NCBI RefSeq assembly: GCF_002217285.1
Contig: NZ_MUGW01000013.1
Span: 488-64,487, forward strand
Source: Flavobacterium hercynium
GTDB lineage: Bacteria > Bacteroidota > Bacteroidia > Flavobacteriales > Flavobacteriaceae
Length of the DNA: 64,000 nucleotides
Direction: 5' to 3'
Shown here: one piece after another, positions 9,772 to 19,563 of the stretch
Layout of the letters: every line of letters starts with the position of its first letter
Position numbering within the stretch: the first letter of the stretch is position 1
Made by a program: the position numbers and the translations under genes
Notes under the pieces: generated by a model
Databases searched by the model: none
Seen by the model: the letters and a program-made list of their open reading frames with translations, nothing else
What the model was told of the DNA's origin: nothing

Positions 9772-9817
9772 AAAAAATTTAATTTAAATTCTACTAATCA
9801 CATATACATACTATAAA

Positions 9818-12364
9818 ATGAAGACATCTATTAAAAACATACTTACACTATTAGCACTAATTACCTTCTCTTTTTCATTCGCACAAAACATCGAAGGTAC
9901 CGTTACAACTACAGAAAATACGCCTCTACCCGCAGCCAATGTGGTAATAAAAGGAACTACTTTTAGCACTGTTACAGATACAGAAGGAAAATTCATAATT
10001 GATTCCAGAGGAAAATTACCTTTAACGTTATTAATCCAATACGTAGGTTATAAAACCACAGAAATAGAACTTACTGCTATTCCGGCATCCCCTTTAACTT
10101 TAACCTTAAAAGAAGAAAACGAACTTATAGAAGTGGTGGTTTCATCAAGAAGAAGAATCGAAAAAGTTCAGGATGTGCCTATTGCAATCTCTGTAATTAC
10201 AGGTAAACAAGCAGAACAAACAGGAGCCTTTAATGTTAACCGTATTAAAGAATTAGTTCCTTCTGTTCAATTGTATTCATCAAACCCAAGAAATACAGGA
10301 ATCAACATTCGTAGTTTGGGTTCTCCTTTCGGATTAACAAATGACGGTATCGATCCTGGTGTTGGTTTCTACGTAGACGGTGTGTACTATGCGCGTCCGG
10401 CAGCAACAACATTAGATTTTATCGATGTAGAGCAAATTGAGGTACTTCGCGGACCACAAGGATCATTGTTTGGTAAAAACACAACTTCGGGAGCTTTTAA
10501 TATTACAACGCGTAAACCAAGTTTTACTTCTGGTGCAGACTTTGAAGTAAGCTACGGAAATTATGCTTTTTTACAAGCAAAAGCTTCGGTTACTGGAGCC
10601 TTAACTTCAAAAATCGCAGGTCGTATCTCTTTCTCAGGAACACAGCGCGATGGATTAATTGACAACGTGGCAACAGGAAGAGCTACCAATACCTTAAACA
10701 ATCAGGGAATTAGAGGTCAGTTGCTCTATACACCTTCAGAAAATACAAATATTATATTCGCAGCAGATATTACAACCCAACGTCCTGACGGATATGCTCA
10801 GGTAGTTGCGGGTGTTGCGCCAACACAAAGAGCTGCATACCGACAGTTTGATGCTATTACTGCCGATTTAAATTATAAATTGCCTAGCTTAAATGCTTTT
10901 GATCGTAAAATTGATCATGATACACCTTGGCGTTCTGGACAAGACATGGGTGGTGTATCGCTTAACATAGATACTAAAATTGGAAACGGAACACTTACCT
11001 CAACTACCGCATGGCGTTTTTGGAACTGGGATCCGTCAAATGACAGGGATTTTACAGGATTACAGGTTTTGGCTAAATCTCAAAACCCAACAAGACAAAT
11101 TCAGTTTACTCAAGAGGTTCGTTACGCAGGTCAGCTTGCTTCAAATTTAAGTGGTGTTGTAGGTGTATTTTTTATCGATCAAACCTCACAAACTGATGGT
11201 ACAGAAGAATCCGGTAATGCGCAATGGAGATTTTCTAAAAGTTCAACAAGTGCGTTATGGGAAACTCCGGGTCTTTTTGAAGGATACGGAATCAAAACTG
11301 ATGCACGCATCAGAGCATCGAGTGCTGCTGTGTTTGGTCAGTTAGACTGGGCTATTACAGATCGTCTGCACGTATTACCGGGTATACGCTACAATTATGA
11401 CAAAAAAGATGCTGATTACGCTCGTACTACTTACGGAGGTCTTCAGACTACTGATCCAGCATTGCTTGCACTAAAAAGACAAGTGTATTCAGATCAGGCT
11501 TTTTCATCAAATACAGATGATACCGATTTTTCAGGAAACATTACCGTTTCTTATAAAGTATCAGACAAAATCAATGCTTACGGTACTTTTGCAAAAAGCT
11601 ACAAACCTGTTGGGGTTAACGTAGCGGGACTTCCGTCGAATTCAGCCGGACTTCCTTTACTTGAACTTGCTGTAATCAAACCGGAAGAAGTAAATCATTA
11701 TGAGGCGGGTATAAAAACGTCTCCTTTCAAAAATTCAATCTTTAACTTAACGTTCTTTAATACAGACATTAAAAATTTCCAAACGAATGTTCAGGCAGCT
11801 GAATTAGGCGTTAATCGTGGTTATCTTGCAAATGCTGGTAAAGTAACTGTAAAAGGTGCTGAATTAGATGCGAGCATTTTTGTAAATGAACACTTAACGC
11901 TTAATGGCGCTGCTACTTATACAGATGCTAAATACGTGACATTCGTTAACGCTCCGCTTCCATTAGAAGAAACGGGGGCTCCGGTATCTTTTAAAGATGT
12001 TTCGGGAAGTGCTTTGCCAGGGGCTTCAAAATGGGCAGGATCTTTAGGTGGAGAACTTTCTGATCATGCAAAATTCTTTGGAAATGCGGGAAGAATTTTC
12101 GTAGCTGTCGATTCGTATGCACGTTCTGAATTTTCATCGAGCCCGTCTGCTTCAAAATATTTAGTAGTACCTGGATATGCTATTTTCAATGCTCGTTTAG
12201 GATTCCGTGCTTCACAAGGACTATCTGTTCAATTCTGGGGACGTAACCTTTTAAACAAAGATTATTACGAGCAATTATTGCCTGCAGGTGGAAACACAGG
12301 ACAATATGCTGCCGTTTTGGGTGATCAAAGAACTTATGGAGTAACTTTGAAATATTCTCTATAA
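9818..12364 (+). CDS. TonB-dependent receptor with CarboxypepD_reg-like N-terminal domain
   Basis: 848 residues. Signal peptide 1-22 ending SFAQ; a CarboxypepD_reg-like beta-sandwich (about 24-110, NIEGTVTTTENTPLPAANVV); plug domain (about 115-240) with VPIAISVITGKQAEQTG and the conserved EQIEVLRGPQGSLFGKNTTS; then a 22-strand barrel ending in an aromatic residue pattern (YGVTLKYSL). It imports a large or scarce ligand across the outer membrane using TonB energy. The substrate is unknown; the Rrf2 gene and CTCW leader suggest a sulfur-containing compound or metal chelate. A strong terminator follows, so it ends its operon. Confidence 0.92.
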   Translation: MKTSIKNILTLLALITFSFSFAQNIEGTVTTTENTPLPAANVVIKGTTFSTVTDTEGKFIIDSRGKLPLTLLIQYVGYKTTEIELTAIPASPLTLTLKEENELIEVVVSSRRRIEKVQDVPIAISVITGKQAEQTGAFNVNRIKELVPSVQLYSSNPRNTGINIRSLGSPFGLTNDGIDPGVGFYVDGVYYARPAATTLDFIDVEQIEVLRGPQGSLFGKNTTSGAFNITTRKPSFTSGADFEVSYGNYAFLQAKASVTGALTSKIAGRISFSGTQRDGLIDNVATGRATNTLNNQGIRGQLLYTPSENTNIIFAADITTQRPDGYAQVVAGVAPTQRAAYRQFDAITADLNYKLPSLNAFDRKIDHDTPWRSGQDMGGVSLNIDTKIGNGTLTSTTAWRFWNWDPSNDRDFTGLQVLAKSQNPTRQIQFTQEVRYAGQLASNLSGVVGVFFIDQTSQTDGTEESGNAQWRFSKSSTSALWETPGLFEGYGIKTDARIRASSAAVFGQLDWAITDRLHVLPGIRYNYDKKDADYARTTYGGLQTTDPALLALKRQVYSDQAFSSNTDDTDFSGNITVSYKVSDKINAYGTFAKSYKPVGVNVAGLPSNSAGLPLLELAVIKPEEVNHYEAGIKTSPFKNSIFNLTFFNTDIKNFQTNVQAAELGVNRGYLANAGKVTVKGAELDASIFVNEHLTLNGAATYTDAKYVTFVNAPLPLEETGAPVSFKDVSGSALPGASKWAGSLGGELSDHAKFFGNAGRIFVAVDSYARSEFSSSPSASKYLVVPGYAIFNARLGFRASQGLSVQFWGRNLLNKDYYEQLLPAGGNTGQYAAVLGDQRTYGVTLKYSL

Positions 12365-12389
12365 GAATTTAGTTAGTTACACAAACATT

Positions 12390-12430
12390 AAGCGAGGTAA
12401 GTTTTTATAAACATACCTCGCTTTTTTTTA
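12390..12430 (+). terminator. Rho-independent terminator of the TonB receptor operon
   Basis: AAGCGAGGTA (12390-12399) pairs perfectly with TACCTCGCTT (12414-12423), followed by an uninterrupted T run. Stem of 10 bp, 14-base loop. Confidence 0.9.
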
Positions 12431-12456
12431 TATTTTAATTTTTGAAATTCTATAAT

Positions 12457-12480
12457 TAGACGCACAGCAGTGCGCCTCTA
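12457..12480. repeat. Short GC-rich palindrome in convergent intergenic region
   Basis: TAGACGCAC, loop AGCA, GTGCGCCTCTA: an 8-9 bp near-perfect hairpin much richer in GC than its surroundings. It looks like a dispersed palindromic repeat and could also serve as a terminator for the minus-strand gene ending at 12566, but lacks a U-tract. Confidence 0.45.
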
Positions 12481-12565
12481 CGGTAAAACATTTGAACCTA
12501 AAAAATATACGTATCGACAGAAAAACCTTTGTCCCTTTGAACCTCAGAACCTCAGAACCTTCCTC

Positions 12566-15313
12566 CTAACCTCTTTTCTTTCTCCCTTTTTCATTAGAGA
12601 CAAAATTTCCTATTTTATACGCTAGTGAAAACATTACATAACGTTTCAAAACCGTATTTTCTTCATCGCGAATAGAAGTCGACGAAATAGTTCTTGTTGC
12701 ACTTTGGTTTTGGTTTAAAACATCATATACTTTAACTTTTGCATACAATTTTTTATCAAAAAAACCATAAGACAAACTGGTATTCCACAGGTAGAAATCC
12801 TTTTTAAAATCACTTGAAATACTTGAATTATACGTATATCCAAAATCATTTCCGAAAATTAAATTAGACGGCCAATACGTTGTGGTCTGCAAATTGACTC
12901 TGTGAATAACATTCGAACTCGCATCTCTCGAATAATTCTCGTATTTGGTTTCATTATAAGACAAACTATACGATGGTGAAATCGTCAGCACGTCTCCGTA
13001 TTCATACGTTAAATAGGCTTTTGGAGTAACAATTGCAGATTTTGCATTATACAAGACAGCATTCGTAAATCCTTTATCAAAAGAATAACTTCCTGCCAGT
13101 CCCAAACCATATCGCAAAACATGCGCATCAATCTTTATCGATTGGTTCCAATTTGCGCCAACAGATGTCATGTACGTTCCCGAAATATTAACATACGTTG
13201 TAGTTCGTTTTCCGCTATCATCATAAATAGAGGTAGAAACCACATCATTGTTATAGTAATCGGCTCTGGCGTAAACGCTGTAACCGGCGCGGGTACGGAA
13301 ATCAAAGTTTTTGAAATCTATTGTTGCACTGTTTTTCTCAATCGGATTTAAGTCCGGATTACCTGTAATCGAGTTTAACGGATTGGTTAAATTGACTACC
13401 GGCATTAATTGCGTTGCAGACGGAAGCGCATTCGAATAATCGTATTTAAAAGTCAAATTTTTAGAGCGGCTGAATTTATAACGCAACTGCACATTTCCAA
13501 AAGGTAAAACATATTTTCTGTTCAGATCGGTTTGCTGGTTTAAGTACAACGAATGGTTGTCATACCCCACAATCGAAGTTCTGGAATTCATATTCAGCGT
13601 AAACTTGCTTTTCTGCCAGGTCAGTCCCATTTTCGGACTAACGCTGCTTTCTCTCGAAGTTGTATAATTCGTTAAAGATTCATTTAGAGAAGTGTACGAT
13701 TGTGTACCGGCATCAAAATCAAATGTTTTTAAATCGTTTACCGTACTTGCCCAATCAAAATCAGATCCAAAGCGAATGCGCAACGAATCCGTTACAGGTT
13801 CTGTGTATTCAACATCAAATGAATAAGCATCATTGCTTGTATTATTTTTACTGTTTTGATTTCTTTCGTCATTAGGTTTATTGTCCTGATAAAAAATGGT
13901 TTCAGAAACATTAAATCCATCCGAATCATTTTTGCTGTTACTGTTATTAAAAACAAAACTTAGATTCCGTGCCTTCTTGTCAAAAGCTTTATTAAAATTA
14001 ATGCTATTCGTAAAATTAGTGGTAGAACCTTCGGTGTACGAATCCGAAGTACTTTCGTTTAATTCATTTCCGTTTTCATCTTCAGAAAAAGACGATGATG
14101 ATGCCCGATTGTTCGAACGCGACTGATTTAGCTTTGGCGCAATAACCAATCTTGTTGTTGGATTAATTTTATATTCTAACTGAAAATTGGCGTTGTTTCC
14201 GGTGTTTTCGTTTCGCGTAGTAGCATCGGCCAAAGTTCTGATGTTTCCTGTTGGTAAAAAACTCGTTTGCTCTGACTTGCTGTTGTTTTTATTAATCGAA
14301 TTCGAAAAATTGTAACTGCTCATAAACTCCAAATCCTTAGTCCAATCATCAGAATAATTTATTCCCGCCAAATGCGATTGCGTAATACCTCGTCCGCTTC
14401 CGGAGTTTTGAGCTCCTCCTCCTTTGCTGTTTCTTCCACCTCCCATATTATCAAAAACATCATCCATAGAAAATCCGGTTGAGTTTATGTTGTTCGACGA
14501 TGCCAGAACACTAATCTTTTGTTTGTTCTTAAAAAAGTTCATGATTAAACTGCTTTCGTAGCGATCGTCAGAACCATATCCACCCAGAATTTTTCCAAAG
14601 AAACCTTTATTCTTCTTTTCATCAATGGTGATATTAACACTCGAAAAATCCGAAGTCGATTCCTGTTTCGAAAGTTCTTCCTTCTTCGTTTTATAATCTG
14701 AAACCTGAACCTTCTTTATAATTTCAGCAGGAAGGTTTTTTAACGCTATGGCGCCATCTTTATCAAAAAAAGTCTTTCCGTTTACTAAAAACTGATTTAC
14801 CTCTCTTCCGTTAACCGTTATTTTTCCGTCATTATCCACATCAAAACCAGGTAATTGTTTCAATAGCGCTTCCACATTCGAATCCGGACGTACTTTGTAT
14901 GATGCTGCATTAAACTCTAACGTATCTTTTTTAATAGTAATCGGCGCTGCTTCGGTTTTAATGACCACATTGTCTAAGGCATTTACACTTTCCAGCAAAT
15001 AGAGCTTTCCGAAATCTTTGTTTTCTGTAAGTCCTTTTTCTTCTTCAAAAAAAGGCTGATAACCCATATAATTTACTTTTAGAAAAACAGGCTTATCTAT
15101 TTTTTTCATGTTGATGCTAAAAAAACCGTTTTTATCAGTTGTAGCATATTCAATAATAGTAGAATCTTTTACCGTTGTAAAATAAACAGTAGCCATTTCA
15201 AGAGGCAATTGTGTGTTGATATCTACTACCGTTCCTTTGACGATAATAGAATTCTGAGCACTTGCGGCAAAGCACACAAAGAAGAACAGGAAATACGAAT
15301 ATAATTTGGTCAT
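12566..15313 (-). CDS. Outer membrane beta-barrel protein (TonB-receptor-like, CarboxypepD_reg + barrel)
   Basis: 915 residues. Signal peptide 1-19 (FAASAQ), CarboxypepD_reg-like domain about 22-105 (IIVKGTVVDINTQLPLEMAT), a plug-like region about 125-215 with KVRPDSNVEALLKQLPGFDV and INGREVNQFLVNGKTFF-type sequence, then a long Asn/Ser-rich barrel of the OMP_b-brl_3 type. No TonB box is obvious. Such proteins are widespread in Flavobacteria; ligand unknown. Downstream of der on the same strand but separated by a terminator, so a separate transcript. Confidence 0.88.
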   Translation of the reverse strand: MTKLYSYFLFFFVCFAASAQNSIIVKGTVVDINTQLPLEMATVYFTTVKDSTIIEYATTDKNGFFSINMKKIDKPVFLKVNYMGYQPFFEEEKGLTENKDFGKLYLLESVNALDNVVIKTEAAPITIKKDTLEFNAASYKVRPDSNVEALLKQLPGFDVDNDGKITVNGREVNQFLVNGKTFFDKDGAIALKNLPAEIIKKVQVSDYKTKKEELSKQESTSDFSSVNITIDEKKNKGFFGKILGGYGSDDRYESSLIMNFFKNKQKISVLASSNNINSTGFSMDDVFDNMGGGRNSKGGGAQNSGSGRGITQSHLAGINYSDDWTKDLEFMSSYNFSNSINKNNSKSEQTSFLPTGNIRTLADATTRNENTGNNANFQLEYKINPTTRLVIAPKLNQSRSNNRASSSSFSEDENGNELNESTSDSYTEGSTTNFTNSINFNKAFDKKARNLSFVFNNSNSKNDSDGFNVSETIFYQDNKPNDERNQNSKNNTSNDAYSFDVEYTEPVTDSLRIRFGSDFDWASTVNDLKTFDFDAGTQSYTSLNESLTNYTTSRESSVSPKMGLTWQKSKFTLNMNSRTSIVGYDNHSLYLNQQTDLNRKYVLPFGNVQLRYKFSRSKNLTFKYDYSNALPSATQLMPVVNLTNPLNSITGNPDLNPIEKNSATIDFKNFDFRTRAGYSVYARADYYNNDVVSTSIYDDSGKRTTTYVNISGTYMTSVGANWNQSIKIDAHVLRYGLGLAGSYSFDKGFTNAVLYNAKSAIVTPKAYLTYEYGDVLTISPSYSLSYNETKYENYSRDASSNVIHRVNLQTTTYWPSNLIFGNDFGYTYNSSISSDFKKDFYLWNTSLSYGFFDKKLYAKVKVYDVLNQNQSATRTISSTSIRDEENTVLKRYVMFSLAYKIGNFVSNEKGRKKRG

Positions 15314-15425
15314 ATATATATTGGTTGAATCAATAAGACTGCAAAAGCGATAAATGGTTTAATTACGAGCCTATTTCTCTAACTGCAAAACGACACAAAA
15401 CATTGCATCGTTTACAAAAAGACAT

Positions 15426-15452
15426 AAAAAAAGTCCTCATTACTGAGGACTT
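15426..15452 (-). terminator. Rho-independent terminator of der
   Basis: Read on the minus strand, AAGTCCTCA and TGAGGACTT form a perfect 9-bp stem with a 4-base loop followed by a run of T (A run 15426-15430 on the plus strand). It lies 9 bases after the der stop codon. Confidence 0.88.
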
Positions 15453-15460
15453 CTATACTA

Positions 15461-16771
15461 TTATTTTTCTCTGATATAAATATCGATTGGCACTCCTGAG
15501 AAGTCCCAATTTTCTCTAATTTTATTTTCAAGATATCTTTTGTATGGTTCTTTTACGTATTGTGGCATATTCGCAAAAAACACAAACTGAGGTGTTAGCG
15601 TTGGCAATTGCATACAATATTTAATTTTCACATATTTCCCTTTTGTTGCCGGTGGCGGATAAGCTTCGATTACCTTCAACATAAATTCATTGAATTTAGA
15701 AGTTGGGATTCTTTGCTTTCTGTTTTCAAAAACCTGTACCGTTGCTTCCAATGCTTTCAATAAACGTTGTTTCGTTAAAGCCGAAACGAATAATATTGGC
15801 ACATCTGTAAAAGGCATTAATTCTTTACGAATTTTCTCTTCGTAATCACGAGTCGACATCGTATCTTTTTCAACCAAATCCCATTTGTTTACCAGGATTA
15901 CAACACCTTTACGGTTTTTTTCAGCCAGCCAGAAAATACTCTGATCCTGACCTTCAAATCCACGTGTCGCATCGATAACCAAAATACAAATATCTGCATG
16001 TTCGATAGCACGTACAGAACGCATTACAGAATAAAACTCAAGATCTTCTTTTACTTTAGCCTTACGACGGATTCCCGCAGTATCCACCAAATTAAATTCA
16101 AAACCAAAACGGTCAAATTTTGTATCAATTGCATCACGCGTTGTTCCAGCAATATCCGTAACCATGAAACGTTCTTTACCAATCAAAGCATTGATAAAAC
16201 TAGATTTTCCGGCATTCGGACGTCCTACAACAGCAAAACGAGGTAAAACTACTTCTTCCTGAACTGGTTCTGGTTTTTCCGGGAAAGATTCGATCAAAGC
16301 ATCTAATAAATCTCCGGTTCCGCTACCTGAAATACTCGCAAAAGTAAAATACTCTCCTAAACCAAGGTTATAGAACTCAATTGCATCTTTCTCACGCATT
16401 GCGTTATCTACCTTATTTACAGCCAATAAAACCGGTTTTGTCACCTTACGCAATAAGCGCGCAACAACATCATCCATTGGTGTAATTCCTTCTTCTACAT
16501 CAACCACAAAAATAATAACATCGGCTTCGTCGATAGCAAGCTCAACTTGTTTGCGGATTTCACCTTCAAAAACGTCATCAGATCCGCGAACGTATCCACC
16601 CGTATCTATGACAGAAAATTCTTTTCCGTTCCACTCGCTTTTACCGTAGTTTCTATCTCTGGTAACTCCAGAAACCGAATCTACAATAGCTTCTCTTCTT
16701 TGTATCAGCCTATTAAAAAGGGTTGATTTCCCTACATTAGGTCTTCCTACTATCGCAACAATGTTATTCAT
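15461..16771 (-). CDS. der: Ribosome-associated GTPase Der (EngA)
   Basis: 436 residues, the standard length. Two tandem GTPase domains are visible: the first P-loop GRPNVGKST at about 8-16 with DTGGY switch II, the second P-loop GRPNAGKSS near 183 with DTAGI and NKWD (G4). The C-terminal KH-like domain ends [20 protein letters not shown]. Der is essential for assembly of the 50S subunit. The gene lies in the same direction as era, with one hypothetical gene between them; the era-der proximity is typical of this group. Confidence 0.98.
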   Translation of the reverse strand: MNNIVAIVGRPNVGKSTLFNRLIQRREAIVDSVSGVTRDRNYGKSEWNGKEFSVIDTGGYVRGSDDVFEGEIRKQVELAIDEADVIIFVVDVEEGITPMDDVVARLLRKVTKPVLLAVNKVDNAMREKDAIEFYNLGLGEYFTFASISGSGTGDLLDALIESFPEKPEPVQEEVVLPRFAVVGRPNAGKSSFINALIGKERFMVTDIAGTTRDAIDTKFDRFGFEFNLVDTAGIRRKAKVKEDLEFYSVMRSVRAIEHADICILVIDATRGFEGQDQSIFWLAEKNRKGVVILVNKWDLVEKDTMSTRDYEEKIRKELMPFTDVPILFVSALTKQRLLKALEATVQVFENRKQRIPTSKFNEFMLKVIEAYPPPATKGKYVKIKYCMQLPTLTPQFVFFANMPQYVKEPYKRYLENKIRENWDFSGVPIDIYIREK

Positions 16772-17080
16772 TTTTTTGAATTTTAGATTCCGGATTTTAG
16801 CTTTTAGATTTTTAGTTCCCTAAAATTCTATCACTTATAAATCCAAAATGCCTTATTTTAATTTTTTGCAAAGGTAGTCTTTTTTAGTTTGCAGTTATCA
16901 GTTTTTAGTATTCAGTTAAAAAACGGATTAATTCACTACCTCTTTTTCCATTATTTTTATTGGGGGATTGGGAAAATTATAGATTAAATGATTGAAAAAT
17001 TTAATGATTGAAAGATTAAATAATCTATGCTGAAAAACTACAATTAAACAACTTAACGATTAACCGATTAAACCTTTTTT
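16772..17080. other. AT-rich intergenic region upstream of der
   Basis: No reading frame of interest. It contains short degenerate direct repeats of ATGATTGAAAAATTTAATG type around 16988-17065, probably slippage-generated. A der promoter must lie here but no clean TTG/TAnnTTTG pair was found on the minus strand. Confidence 0.4.
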
Positions 17081-17167
17081 CAGGAGCTAATCCTGCTATC
17101 CGCTACAATCTTTTGTTCCGCTAAAGAAGCGTCACAAAAGGATTTCCGCTTCTATCAGGGCTAGGAC
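17081..17167. repeat. Nested imperfect palindromic element (~87 bp)
   Basis: Inner arms AATCTTTTGT (17107-17116) and ACAAAAGGATT (17134-17144) pair around a GC-richer centre (TCCGCTAAAGAAGCGT), and the outer arms GGAGCTAATCCTG and CAGGGCTAGGAC are partly complementary. The composition is richer in GC than its flanks. It looks like a dispersed, structured intergenic repeat (REP/MITE-like). No terminal duplication was identified, so mobility is only inferred. Confidence 0.5.
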
Positions 17168-17214
17168 ATTCGTGTTTTAAAAAGTGATGTTTTTAATGTA
17201 TTCCTAAAAAGTCA

Positions 17215-18231
17215 TTAATTACATGAACTGTAAACATATATAGGCCTTGCTCCCATTTGATAAGACGTAAACGTTCCCTTATTTGATAATCTTAACGTGA
17301 AATTTTCCTTTTTACGGGCGTCATAAAACTCGATTTCTCGAATTTTAATTTTTTTAGAAAGCGCTGTAGCAGAATCGATCTTGTAACTTGTAAACGAAAA
17401 TGGTTTGTCTCCAAAATCGCAATACGTCAATTCTTTTTTATCAAAATCAATATATCCTTTGTTTTCTATGTCACAAAACCTCTTGTTTTCTGCTAAAAAT
17501 GCTTCAACCTCCGTTTTAGTATCAATTTTAATAAATTCTTTTTCCGGCTCCGTAAACATAACATCATCGACCGTATCCTGACTAATGGCTACTAATTGCT
17601 TTTTGTCTTTATAAATTCTAAAATACAAAGTCAAAACTCTGCTACCGTCTTTAGACATTGCATCTGCTCTGTAATTACAGGTCTTTTCAAGAATTCTGTA
17701 CGGTTTTTTATCTTCATCAGATCGATTACTATAATCATCTTGGAAATCATCTAAACTGAATTTGTTTTTGTAATCCCTGTAAAAAAATCCCGTTTTCGCG
17801 AATTCAGTATCTCCAATATATTCCGGAAACTTCTCAAAAAATATAGCATCAGAAATTTTAAAATCGAACCATTCAATCCAATCATCAATTACAGTAGAAA
17901 AACTCAAAATAGGATAAACTCCATCTTTAGCAAATATTGCCAAACCATCATTTTTATCTACAAACCGATTAATTTTTGAAGCCTTGTTGGTATTAAATTC
18001 TTTTATAAAAGTACTTAAAAACAATTCTACATCCTTTTTAGAACATGCCGTAGTATCAAAAAACACCTCATTTTCAACAACTGTCGAATCTTCTTTTACT
18101 GCTAACTCCGTTTCTTTAACCAAAGATTCTGCCGCAACTTTTTTCTCTTCTGGATAAAAAAATTGCGCCAGACCGCAAACTACTACCAATACACAAAATA
18201 TTTTCACAGAGTGCTTGTACGAAACTTGCAT
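17215..18231 (-). CDS. Hypothetical exported protein between era and der
   Basis: 338 residues. The N-terminus has one hydrophobic segment (about 10-25, IFCVLVVVCGLAQFFY), a signal peptide or anchor, followed by an acidic Glu/Lys-rich linker to about 57 and then a mixed alpha/beta region with no recognised domain. Four cysteines are spread through the mature part. The start at 18231 is 27 bases from the era stop codon, so the two are probably cotranscribed. Envelope location is inferred from the N-terminus; function unknown. Confidence 0.7.
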   Translation of the reverse strand: MQVSYKHSVKIFCVLVVVCGLAQFFYPEEKKVAAESLVKETELAVKEDSTVVENEVFFDTTACSKKDVELFLSTFIKEFNTNKASKINRFVDKNDGLAIFAKDGVYPILSFSTVIDDWIEWFDFKISDAIFFEKFPEYIGDTEFAKTGFFYRDYKNKFSLDDFQDDYSNRSDEDKKPYRILEKTCNYRADAMSKDGSRVLTLYFRIYKDKKQLVAISQDTVDDVMFTEPEKEFIKIDTKTEVEAFLAENKRFCDIENKGYIDFDKKELTYCDFGDKPFSFTSYKIDSATALSKKIKIREIEFYDARKKENFTLRLSNKGTFTSYQMGARPIYVYSSCN

Positions 18232-18258
18232 AATATTGTGTCTTTTTAAAAGAACTAG

Positions 18259-19140
18259 TTATTGGTTATATCCAAATCGTTTTAGCATATTGGCATTGCT
18301 TCTCCAGTTTTTATTCACTTTTACATAAAGTTCAATGTGAATTTGTTTTCCGAAGAATTTCTCTAAATCAATACGAGAATCCATACCTACTTTTTTCAAA
18401 GCGGCACCTTTGTGTCCAATGATAATTCCTTTTTGCGTTTCGCGCTCCACCATAATCACAGAACGAATTCTGATAATTTTTTCGTCCTCAAAAAACTCTT
18501 CTGTAACGATTTCAACCGCATACGGAATCTCTTTGCTGTAATTCAACAAGATTTTTTCACGAATGGTTTCGTTTACAAAGAAACGTTCCGGTTTATCTGT
18601 TAATTGATCTTTTGGATAATATGCTGGTGATTCTGGCAGTAATTCAATGATTCTTCCAAAAACTTCCGGTACATTAAAATTCTGTAAAGCAGAGATTGGG
18701 AAAATTTCAGCATTTGGCACTTTCGCTGTCCAAAACGCTACCTGCTCCTCTAATTGTTCCTGATTTGAATTGTCAATTTTATTCAACAATAACAAAACCG
18801 GAATTTTAGCGTGTATGATTTTATTAAAAAAAGCTTCGTCCTTTAAGTCCTGCTCGCCTATCTCGACCATGTAAACTAAAATATCAGCATCTTCGAAAGC
18901 CGATTTTACAAAGTTCATCATCGACTCCTGCATTTCATAAGCGGGTTTAATGATTCCGGGCGTATCCGATAATATAAGTTGAAAATCCTCGCCATTTACG
19001 ATTCCAAGAATACGATGGCGTGTTGTTTGTGCTTTTGATGTAATGATCGATAATCTTTCCCCAACAAAGGCGTTCATCAATGTTGATTTTCCAACGTTTG
19101 GATTCCCGATGATGTTTACAAAACCTGCTTTATGTGACAT
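18259..19140 (-). CDS. era: GTPase Era
   Basis: 293 residues, full length. P-loop GNPNVGKST at about 12-20, switch II DTPGI near 60, NKID near 122, and a C-terminal KH domain with the Era signature IIIGHKGAALKKVG near 245. Era binds the 3' end of 16S rRNA and is needed for 30S assembly. It heads a minus-strand run (era, hypothetical) and is divergent from the tRNA-fMet gene. Confidence 0.98.
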   Translation of the reverse strand: MSHKAGFVNIIGNPNVGKSTLMNAFVGERLSIITSKAQTTRHRILGIVNGEDFQLILSDTPGIIKPAYEMQESMMNFVKSAFEDADILVYMVEIGEQDLKDEAFFNKIIHAKIPVLLLLNKIDNSNQEQLEEQVAFWTAKVPNAEIFPISALQNFNVPEVFGRIIELLPESPAYYPKDQLTDKPERFFVNETIREKILLNYSKEIPYAVEIVTEEFFEDEKIIRIRSVIMVERETQKGIIIGHKGAALKKVGMDSRIDLEKFFGKQIHIELYVKVNKNWRSNANMLKRFGYNQ

Positions 19141-19214
19141 TTGTGAATTATTTAATGCGCAAAGGTAATCATATCAACTCAATACAGAAAATAAAACATT
19201 TTTTAAAGTTTTCA

Positions 19215-19244
19215 TTGGATTTCTCAAATATCGGCGTATCTTTG
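19215..19244 (+). promoter_or_regulatory. Promoter of tRNA-fMet
   Basis: TTG at 19215-19217, 19-base spacer, TATCTTTG at 19237-19244: an excellent Bacteroidota housekeeping promoter. The sequence after the -7 element, GCACCCGAA, is shared with the tRNA-Glu promoter at 43103-43133. Confidence 0.85.
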
Positions 19245-19256
19245 CACCCGAAACAT

Positions 19257-19329
19257 CGCGGGATAGAGCAGTAGGCAGCTCGTCGGGCTCATAACCCGAA
19301 GGTCACAGGTTCGAGTCCTGTTCCCGCTA
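19257..19329 (+). tRNA. tRNA-fMet (CAT), initiator
   Basis: A 73-base cloverleaf with anticodon CAT in the loop CTCATAA. It shows initiator hallmarks: the first acceptor pair is mismatched (C1 opposite T72) and the anticodon stem has three consecutive G-C pairs (GGG/CCC). D-arm GAGC/GCTC and T-arm ACAGG/CCTGT with loop TTCGAGT are intact. CCA is not encoded. The 3' terminal 9 bases TTCCCGCTA recur at 26964-26972, marking the distal edge of the island inserted here. Confidence 0.97.
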
Positions 19330-19451
19330 CTAAGACAAAGCTTCAGAGAAATCTGGAGCTTTTTTTTATTATTATTTTTCCTGATTTAGATTGCGGGTAC
19401 CAAGTCAGAGACGTTCACAAAGCTTTCTAAAAGAATACTTCGGGCAGCGAG
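19321..19451 (+). repeat. Proximal direct repeat (left edge) of the tRNA-fMet island
   Basis: Runs from the last 9 bases of the tRNA through its terminator, an AT-rich stretch, CAGAGACGTTC and a hairpin-like end (AGCTTTC...CTTCGGGCAGCGA). The same order of blocks recurs at 26964-27093: TTCCCGCTACT-AGACAAA, the terminator core TTCAGAGAAATCTGGAGCTT (one mismatch in the distal copy), CAGAGACGTTC and AGCTTTC..GA..ACTTCGGG.AGCGA. Identity is high in these blocks and low between them. Confidence 0.8.
19334..19366 (+). terminator. Terminator of tRNA-fMet
   Basis: AAAGCTTCAG and CTGGAGCTTT pair over 10 bp (one G-T) around the loop AGAAAT, followed by a T run. The same trailer follows tRNA-Glu (43231) and occurs without any tRNA at 26980 and 46013. 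Confidence 0.85.
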
Positions 19452-19563
19452 TTTGGGAGTAAATTAAGCCCATTATTCGGATCTGCCAAATCTTCCAAAT
19501 ACAAAAATAACTTTTTATTAAGCCTAATGCCCAAATTGCTTGTAGCGTGTGTTAGCGGTAGTT
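19411..19563 (-). repeat. attC-like spacer S1, 3' of cassette gene 19552-20148
   Basis: First of three related ~140-150 bp spacers (S1, S2 at 20181-20330, S3 at 20931-21067). Shared blocks, minus strand: start ..TAAC or ..CAAC, then AGCAATTTGGGCATTAGGCT or a variant, a central T-rich region, a CCCAAAC-type arm and an end near GAACGT. In S1, AGCAATTTGGG pairs with CCCAAACTCGCT. The cassette gene stop codon lies inside the CTACCGCTAAC start of the spacer. The far end of S1 merges with the island-edge repeat. Confidence 0.65.
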
